Assembly: GCA_930367215.1 (NCBI GenBank)
Contig: OV884056.1
Coordinates: 231,809,127 to 231,873,126, forward strand
Reading direction: 5' to 3'
DNA from: Pollenia angustigena
Taxonomy: Eukaryota; Arthropoda; Insecta; Diptera; Polleniidae
DNA: 64,000 bases
Part shown: positions 57,281 through 64,000 of the stretch, piece after piece
Numbering within the stretch: the stretch's first letter is position 1
Layout of the letters: each line of letters opens with the position of its first letter
Made by a program: the position numbers and the translations under genes
Notes under the pieces: model-generated
The model's input: only the letters and a program-made list of their open reading frames with translations
What the model was told of the DNA's origin: nothing
Databases searched by the model: none

Positions 57281-58371
57281 AGTGGAGAACCCTTAAAATA
57301 ATATAGTTGTTATGTGATTTCTCATAAAACTGTATCATCACAATTATTACAATAAGAACACCCACAATATTTGAAAGTCTGCACGTAAGATAATACTCTT
57401 TGCGATTTAATTTGACGTTTGCTGACAAATAGGGGTTTTCCCGGGAATTACCGGGAAATTTAAAAAAAGTTCCCGCTTTCCCGGGAGTCGAAAAACTGTG
57501 GGGAAAAAACTCTACTGACAAGCCATTAAAAAATTTACCAGAAGCTATTGTTTCCTTCAGTATCACGAAATTTTGAATGTCGAACCTTGAACAAAATTTC
57601 ATTACTTTTTACCAAATCAATTATCCTTTCTTCTTCAAACTAAGAAAATTTCATCTTATTCATTTTGGAAAAGTCTTTAATTAATTTTCTTGAAATTTAG
57701 AATAAAAAAATTATTTTTTTTTGATGTTTGATTAAATATGTTTCAACAACAGAACAACTCTGAAGACAATGCAATAACATATGGCACTGGTTCTTCCAAA
57801 ATAAGTCAACTCAAAATTTTGCAATTTTCACTTTTTGCAAGAAATCAATGTACGGTGGTCATATCTATGCACTGAAACAATCTTAGATCAATTTCTCTAG
57901 TATTTTGCCGAAAAACATTGTGAAACAAAAGGCAAGTTGAAACAAAATTTCTAACCAAATTTTATAAAAAATTATTCAAATTTGACCAAAGTTCCGATAC
58001 AAAAATGACTCCCAAAAATAGATTTTAATGCCATAAGTTCCTTACAAATGTTGGCCTTGATATACAAATTAACGACAGTAACTTTGATAAAAGCAGCTAT
58101 GCCATGGCAAAATTTTGTCTTGATTCCAGGTCCAGAGTTGGCTATTACTTAGTCCGATACAAGCCTTGTCCCTTAAATCACTTTAAGGCGTAAAAATCTC
58201 ATATACATACATGTTGATATCCAGAATGAATCTTAGCATCACAACAATATTTTGTTCTGATAGGTCTATAATTTCTCATTAAGTCCCAAATAGAATAAAC
58301 TCTCGACATTTATCTGTAAATAAAATTAAATTAAATGGTCGAAATGACCGACTAACTTTTCTAGTTGTTTT
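57281..58371. other. Repeat-rich, non-coding stretch
   Basis: 57420-57500 holds GGGAATTACCGGGAAATTTA and related CCCGGGA text; the 109-codon minus-strand frame across it is an artefact of that repeat. 57950-58360 matches family R at 55380-55860. Confidence 0.4.
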
Positions 58372-59355
58372 TATACCCTTCACCACAGGTGGTGAATGGG
58401 GTATATATAAGTTTGTCATTCCGTTTGTAATTTCTATAATATTGACGTTATACCCTATAAAGTATATATATTCTGGGTCCTTATGAGGAGCGAAGTTGAT
58501 TTAACGATGTCCGTCTGTCCGTTGAAATGGGTTTTCCGAAGACCCCATATATGATGTGGGCCAGGTTATTATACATTTATGTCACATATGGTCCGGAATT
58601 CTTTGCTATTGAAATTCAGCAAGATCGGTGCACAAATGGCTGAGATATGAGTAAAAAACCACGACTGCCTCAAATTTGTTCCTTTAAAGATCCAATTAGA
58701 CGTGACAATACCATACCAACACTGTATTATCAAAAAGACATAAACACACCATACAAATCAATTCATTTTTGGATTCTACGGTCATACAGTGGCTATGGTA
58801 ATACAGTGTTGGTAATGTGTTTTTTTTTTGTTTTTTTATACGCTTCACTACAAGTCGTGGATTTTATTTGTAATGTGTTTAATTTTACGCATACACATAC
58901 ACATTAATGCATGTATATGATATGCCGCTCAAATAAAGAAGCAAACTAATAGACTCAATATATTTTAATTTAACGCTTCTTCAGTAAAAGCATTCGTAGC
59001 CGAGTTGTTAAGTTCTCTCGTGAGACTGATGATGTTGTCAGTTCGAATCCCAAAAATAATTTTTTTTCATTTTTTTTATTTAATTTTTTTATGTTCTAAA
59101 AAACGATTTTAAGATTATAAAACAAATTTCAAACATCAACTTTGACAAATGAGGACACGGGCTTAGGTACATATATAAATTTTTTGTTTTTTTATATTGT
59201 TCGGCATGACGAAATGAAAAGTTGGCGCGGCTCAATAAATATTTATTTATACCTATCTAAAGAACGTTATTTATGTATATAACTTTTTGTTCTTATCTCA
59301 TCATGGTGAAGGGTATATAAGATTCGGCATAGCCGAATATAGCACTCTTACTTGT
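58372..59355 (+). repeat. Family P, copy 3
   Basis: It starts TATACCCTTCACCACAGGTG and ends GGTGAAGGGTATATAAGATT with GCATAGCCGAATATAGCACT. TGTCACATATGGTCCGGAAT and GAAATTCAGC.AGATCGGTGC are shared with copy 2. A tRNA-like insert lies at 58990-59055. Confidence 0.8.
58990..59055 (+). repeat. tRNA-like (Leu/Ser-type) SINE fragment
   Basis: TAGCCGAGTTGTTAAG (58997, A box) and AGTTCGAATCCC (59040-59051, B box) are spaced as in a type-II-like tRNA head. The sequence is followed by A/T-rich tail. It differs from the SINE at 16466. It lacks a full cloverleaf, so it is not a tRNA gene. Confidence 0.55.
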
Positions 59356-59880
59356 TAATATTGATTTTGTTAATTTTATGTGCTGTTTGGTCTAACAAAT
59401 TTACTGTTGCTGGTTAACAAATTCTCACTCCTTTTTGTTAGATAACTTGTCCTCTACACCCTAGAAAGACGACACCAGAGTCATAAAATGTTACAATTAT
59501 TGAATTTAAACATGCAAAGCAGACACCTCCATTAACTTTTTCCAAAGACAATGAAGATTTAAGCCACAAATACCTTAAATAATTTAATAAATTCTTTGGT
59601 ATTTCTAGAAGTATAAAAAATAAATTTCATGCGTAATTTTATTAACGTTTTATTGGGTTTTTGCTCTTTTTGTCATAAGCTTAAATATGATGACTAATTT
59701 TTAATTAACTAATAAGTTGTAATAAAATAAAATTGAGTAAAATAATAAATTTTATTAGTAAAACAAAATAGCGTTTTTCGGTTTATATTTGGATCTATAT
59801 AAATTTTCTGTATTGAAAATTTAAAGTTAAATACTTTTTATTTAAGTTTTTTCTTTTAGTTTTATAATATTATATAAAAC
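59356..59880. other. Unassigned AT-rich stretch
   Basis: No feature recognised. Confidence 0.4.
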
Positions 59881-60389
59881 AAGAAAGAAAGTATAGTCGG
59901 TCAAGCCCGACCATATGATACCCTACACCACAGTATGAAAGTTTGTGAGAGTCAGAAATTGCCCCCTACCTCCCCTTGTGGTCCTATTTTTGAAAAACTG
60001 TATAGCTAATGTGTCCCTATAGATATGGATCTATCTATGTTTTAAATTTCATTGAAATCGGTTTGATAGTTTCTGAGAGGAAAAAATTTCCCCCTATCTT
60101 CCCTCGTGGTCCTACGATTCGGCCCATTTTCAATAGGCTTGGTCCTTGTGCCAATAAGAACCTATGTCCCAAATTTCATCAAATTATCTCTAAAATTGCG
60201 CACAAGGTTACATGGACAGCCAGCCAGCCTGCCAGCCAGCCGGACGGACATCGTTAGTTCGACTCAGAAAGTGATTCTAAGACGATCGGTATACTTTAAG
60301 GTGGGTCTAGGACCAATATTTTAAGGCGTTACACACATCAGCATAAATGCATAATACCCTCTCCACTATTGTGGTGTGGGTATAAAAGT
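59881..60389 (+). repeat. Dispersed repeat family Q, copy 3
   Basis: The start reads AGTATAGTCGGTCAAGCCCG then ATGATACCCTACACCACAGT; the end reads CCACTATTGTGGTGTGGGTA. A CAGC/CAGG-type tetranucleotide tract lies at 60218-60245. Open frames at 60009-60324 are readings of this repeat. Confidence 0.75.
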
Positions 60390-60806
60390 ACAATAGACTG
60401 GTCGCATCTTGTATGGGATTTTTTTTTTAAATTTAATTTGCGCTGCTTAAAATATGAGGTTTGGTGTAAGAAATCATGATCTAATTTTTCATTCATAGAA
60501 AAAAAACATATTTTCTATGAGATGTTTATAGTTATACTAGTTGAAAAGCCCAAAATCAAAAATATGGCTTCGTTACGATCTTCCGCAGAGAAAGTAAATC
60601 AAGTGTGCCAAATTTCAGCTTCCTATGTCATCAGATAGTTTCGGAAAGAATAGGACATACATGCAAACATCCTGACATACTAAGAAATTATATATTGTAT
60701 AGATAGATTAAAGTATTTGCTGTTTAATATTTTAGTATGATACGAACGAAAGATTTTTAACCTAATTCGGGGTCGATGAGTCCAGTGGTGCTAGCCGTTT
60801 TTTTAG
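60390..60806. other. Unassigned AT-rich stretch
   Basis: No gene recognised; GATCTTCCGCAGAG and following text resemble degenerate dispersed repeat. Confidence 0.35.
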
Positions 60807-61400
60807 GTTAGCTTTGGTTTTCGAGATATACCGTTATTTCGAAAATTAAGGAGGTTGCATAACATATATACGCGTAACTCAAAAATGCTTTAGCTTAGTG
60901 AAAAACAAAAAAAAAAACCGAAATTCCGTAATAAAATTTACTTTAAGAAAGGTAAAACGGTTTTCTTTATGTTGGCTTTGGTTTTCGAGATATACCGTTA
61001 TTTCGAAAATTAAGGAGGTTGCATAACATATATACGCGTAACTCAAAAACGCTTTAGCTTAGTGAAAAACTAAAAAAACCGAAATTCCGTAATAAAATTT
61101 ACTTTAAGAAAGGTAAAACGGGTTTCTTATATGCGCAGTCGTTTTAGAAACATGATTTTTTTTTCTGGAAAAAAAAATAATTTTTTTATTAAAATTTCGG
61201 AATTTTTGTTTTTAAAAATTCATAAAAAATTGAAAAATGCAGCTATGCTTCTAATTTTATACAGTCGTATAAAAAACAACATTGCAAACAAAACAAGCTA
61301 TAAATGATTAAAATCTGTTAGCAACTTTTGATTTTATGAATTCACAAAAGACGAAAAATTTATATGGCGGTTTAATAAAATTCTTAAGTTCATTAAAATT
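60807..61400 (+). repeat. Tandem 164 bp repeat related to the MITE at 7-312
   Basis: The unit starting GTTRGCTTTGGTTTTCGAGA lies at 60807 and 60971. Each carries the arm TTGCATAACATATATACGCG. Bases 61361-61385 match the inverted interior of the first MITE (ATGGCGGTTTAATAAAATTC). Confidence 0.75.
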
Positions 61401-61624
61401 TAAATTGTTTGCGACCAATCTTGCGTGCAAGAATTTTTAAAACAACACCAGAAGGCAAATTACGTTATTCAATATCGATCGAAATTACAATACAATTCAA
61501 ATACAAATTTTGATATTTCCCACAGTAGAAATAGTTAAAATGGTTCGATGTGGTTGCATTCATCTCAAATAGTATACCGCCTCACAGAGAAAAACATGCT
61601 GGAAGTATGATTTAAAAAACCATA
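61401..61624. other. Unassigned stretch
   Basis: No feature recognised. Confidence 0.3.
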
Positions 61625-61870
61625 CTAAAAACGTCGATTACGTCTTATAGTGGTCCGGACGAAACGCCAATACGTTTCTTGGAGTGTGGACTGTATAGGG
61701 TTGGATTTGGGCTACAGCTCCAGAATACCAGCCAAGGATACAAACACCTTGGTATATTCCCCGAGAGAACGCCGATTGCGTTTCTGGGTTTATGGAGTGT
61801 ATAGGGTGGCTTCGGGATTTAGCGCTAAAATATCAACCAAGTATCCAAACCACTTGGTGATATTATAAAG
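61625..61870 (+). repeat. Diverged tandem repeat, period about 105 bp
   Basis: ACGCCAATACGTTTCTTGG at 61664 and ACGCCGATTGCGTTTCTGGG at 61769 start two copies, each with GTGTATAGGGT and ATACAAACACCTTGGT or a variant. A partial earlier copy starts near 61630 (ACGTCGATTACGTCTT). The 72-codon frame across it is not supported as a gene. Confidence 0.65.
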
Positions 61871-61986
61871 GCTGGAAAGAGAACCAGAAAAAGGCACAAA
61901 TATTTAAACAAAAGAAAAGCCCTTTCAACCATATGAAAACACTTCCCTGTTTTTTCCAAAAACATGGGGGTATTCATGTAACCCTT

Positions 61987-62096
61987 GCAAAAAAGCAAAA
62001 GTGCAAAAATAAAACAACAACCACACAGACAATTAGTTGTGCGTAAATAATTGTCTTTGTGGTTGTTGTTATATTTTTGCACTTTTCCTTTTTTGC
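61987..62096. repeat. Long hairpin, 49 bp arms and a 12 bp loop
   Basis: GCAAAAAAGCAAAAGTGCAA at 61987 starts an arm that is inverted at 62048-62096 with about three mismatches. The loop is GTTGTGCGTAAA. It may be a small MITE or a structured transcript. Confidence 0.8.
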
Positions 62097-62904
62097 ATTA
62101 TAAAATTTCCATTTATTTTTATTAAAAAAATATTAAATTTGCACAATAATTAATTAAACTACAAAAAGATATGAATTAACTAATTTAATTGAAATAACCG
62201 AGTGCAACACAAAACAGCCGTCCAATATGGCTTTCAAAAAACGATTCCACTTCAGTTACAAGAAGAAATATTAACACAAAATACATACAAATTTAAGAAA
62301 AATTTATAATATAATACATGATGATAGTGGCGCCTCACGTTGTCAATTTGTCTTAGGGTACATCATCATTCAAAATAGAAACCAGGGATGGGAAATCCGC
62401 TACCTTTGGTTCAGACGTGAACAATACTGTATTCCCTACTGTATTCCCCACAAAGATTACTATTCTCACAATTGATAAAAGTTTGTTTGTATTTCTTACC
62501 ATTTTACCATAGTTATTATAAAACACAACAATAATATTACATTGTTTAACATTGTATGTTTAATTCAAAAATAATATGTTTGAGAGTAACAAAGTCATGA
62601 CGGTTTTGCTCTCAACATTATTTAAATGCATTTTAATCACTTGCATGTTTCGCTTAAAATTCTCAAATTCTTTTTTTTTTTAATACATGCGAGCTGGGAA
62701 ATGGATTCTATGCAGTTTATTTCACTAGCAATCAAACGGTAGCTAATAAAAGAGAAACTTATAAACCGAAATAAAATGCCAACTTGACTCAAAGTGCATA
62801 TAAAAAAAAAGCTGAATAATATGACCATAGTATGGTTAATATTAACTGAAACCTCAACAAATCGCAAAAATTTTACTCATAATTTGTATCCCGATTCTTT
62901 TTCA
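62097..62904. other. Unassigned stretch upstream of the RTE element
   Basis: No gene recognised. Part may be the 5' leader of the following LINE, but the boundary cannot be placed. Confidence 0.35.
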
Positions 62905-64000
62905 ATGAAATCGAAAACACTGATTGGTGCATGGAACGTCCGTTCTCTCACAGATCGAAACAAACTTAAAGAAGCCACAAAAGAAATGCAAAGACTTAAC
63001 CTACAAGTTATTGGGCTCTCAGAATGTAGATGGAATGGGGTTGGCGATGTTACCCTGGAAAGTGGAAACCGATTTTTGTTCTCCGGCAGAAACATCGATG
63101 ACCATCACCGCGACGGAGTCGGATTTTTACTGAGCAGAAAGGCAGAGCAATCGCTAATCAACTGGAAACCTATAAACGAAAGATTCATTTAATGCAGATT
63201 CAAATCACGCGTAAGGAACATAACCATCATTCAAACATATGCACCCACCGAACAAGCACAGGAAGAAACCAAAAACGCGTACTACGACCAGCTCATGTCA
63301 ATTACAAACTCAATACAAAAGGGAGACATACTCATCGTTATGGGAGTCCTAAATGCTAAAATCGGATCAGAAAACCACAGTCTTGAACACGTAATGGGAA
63401 AGCATGGATTGGGCGCAATAAACTCCAACGGCAGGCTTTTGAAAAGCTTTTGTAATGAAGCCAACCTCGTTACCGGCGGCTCGCTATTCCCACACAAACC
63501 ATTCCATAAAGCAATCTGGGTATCCCCAGATGGAATCACCGAAAACCAGATAGACCACTTCTGCATAAGCAGACTCTGGAAGAAGTGTCTACTAGATGTT
63601 CGAGTCAAAAGGAGCGCTGACATCGGATCCGACCACCACCTTCTCGTGGCATCTTTGCGCCTTAAAATTGCATCCATACAACTACCAAGCTAACATGGAT
63701 CAAGAAAAAAATACAACCTCAAAAAACTTTCATCGCCGTAAACCAAGCGTTCATTTATAAGCGAACTATATCCAGCTGTACAAGACCCTCGACAAATAGG
63801 TACACAAGACGTTGAATCATTGTGGTCAAATTTTAAATCCACGTTCATAAATGCCAGCGACAAAGCTCTCGGACCCCAACCAAAGCAGATGAGAGTATGG
63901 ATGACTGACGAAACGTGGGATCTCATTGAACAACGCAGAAAGTCAAAAAATATTCGAGATTCAACCAAGGTAAGAAGCAGAAAGAAACAGGCTTCCAAAG
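62905..64000 (+). pseudogene. RTE-clade LINE ORF2, endonuclease part, cut by the window end
   Basis: One frame runs from the ATG at 62905 to the window end, broken only by TAA at 63190, 63691 and 63739. It encodes the APE endonuclease of an RTE-type retrotransposon: GAWNVRSLTDRNKLKEA, IGLSECRWNG (catalytic E), FLFSGRNIDDHHRDGVGFLL, IIQTYAPTEQAQEETKNAYY, IVMGVLNAKIGS, VMGKHGLG, NSNGRLLKSFC, GGSLFPHKPFHKAIWVSPDG, NQIDHFCI and IGSDHHLLVA. The catalytic D expected in 'GDLNAK' is V (GVLNAK). After 63741 come SLWSNFKSTFINASDKALGP and WMTDETWDLIEQRRK, the linker before the reverse transcriptase. Genes like this are often mis-annotated as 'craniofacial development protein 2'. Three nonsense codons and the lost D make it inactive; no frameshift is present. 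Confidence 0.9.

Noticed and set aside
57273..57602. 109-codon minus-strand protein
   Set aside because: The middle is a CCCGGGAA-type repeat common in fly non-coding DNA; no domain is seen.
58997..59051. Functional tRNA gene (Leu or Ser type)
   Set aside because: The A and B boxes are present, but I could not form a complete acceptor stem, and it lies inside a dispersed repeat.

Overview
The window is AT-rich, repeat-dominated eukaryotic DNA with no bacterial-style operons. Its elements are those of a fly genome: non-LTR retrotransposons with APE-type endonucleases, mariner, piggyBac-like, Harbinger-like, pogo-like and hAT-like DNA elements, a Helitron-like element, tRNA-derived SINEs, and dispersed repeats that start TATACCCTTCACC or carry CCCGACCATATGATACCC. 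From memory, the last two are common in calyptrate flies (blow flies, house fly relatives). I therefore infer a calyptrate fly, but cannot name the species.

Layout. 1-5000: a perfect palindromic MITE, a possible minus-strand 5' leader of a host gene, and a dispersed repeat rich in GGTACTTTTT. 5000-15000: a dense set of nested DNA elements. These are a hAT-like foldback element, three palindromic MITEs, a mariner relic split by a later insertion, tandem copies of a family with tRNA-like promoter boxes (called Y here), a 1.04 kb element with repeated TCACACGATTG motifs (Z), and a 139 bp hairpin inserted at TTA. 16250-27910: a TATACCCTTCACC repeat holding a SINE, then a small TIR family (X) interrupted by two LINEs. 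The first LINE is a 5'-truncated, broken Jockey-like element. The second is a 4.7 kb CR1-like element with intact ORF1 and ORF2.

28727-44850 is the dominant feature: a 16 kb satellite of about 114 bp monomers (95 bp in a shorter class), roughly 130-140 copies. It has clear higher-order structure, for example an exact 1140 bp shift covering ten monomers. It is interrupted by a 951 bp foldback element with a 9 bp target duplication and by a 581 bp piggyBac-like MITE with TTAA duplications. Because 114 is a multiple of 3, one frame stays open for up to 557 codons; I regard this as a by-product, not a gene.

44877-64000: a Helitron-like element, more dispersed repeats, several palindromic MITEs, a Harbinger transposase scrap, and the 5' part of an RTE-clade LINE that runs off the window end with three nonsense codons. 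The only candidate host gene is on the minus strand at about 50440-51361: two short coding exons joined by an 89 bp intron in matching phase, encoding a membrane segment. A SINE lies just upstream of its 3' splice site. Its function is not recognised.

No rRNA, intact tRNA, CRISPR array or bacterial feature was seen. The genes here do not form a pathway; most of what can be read is the history of transposable elements.
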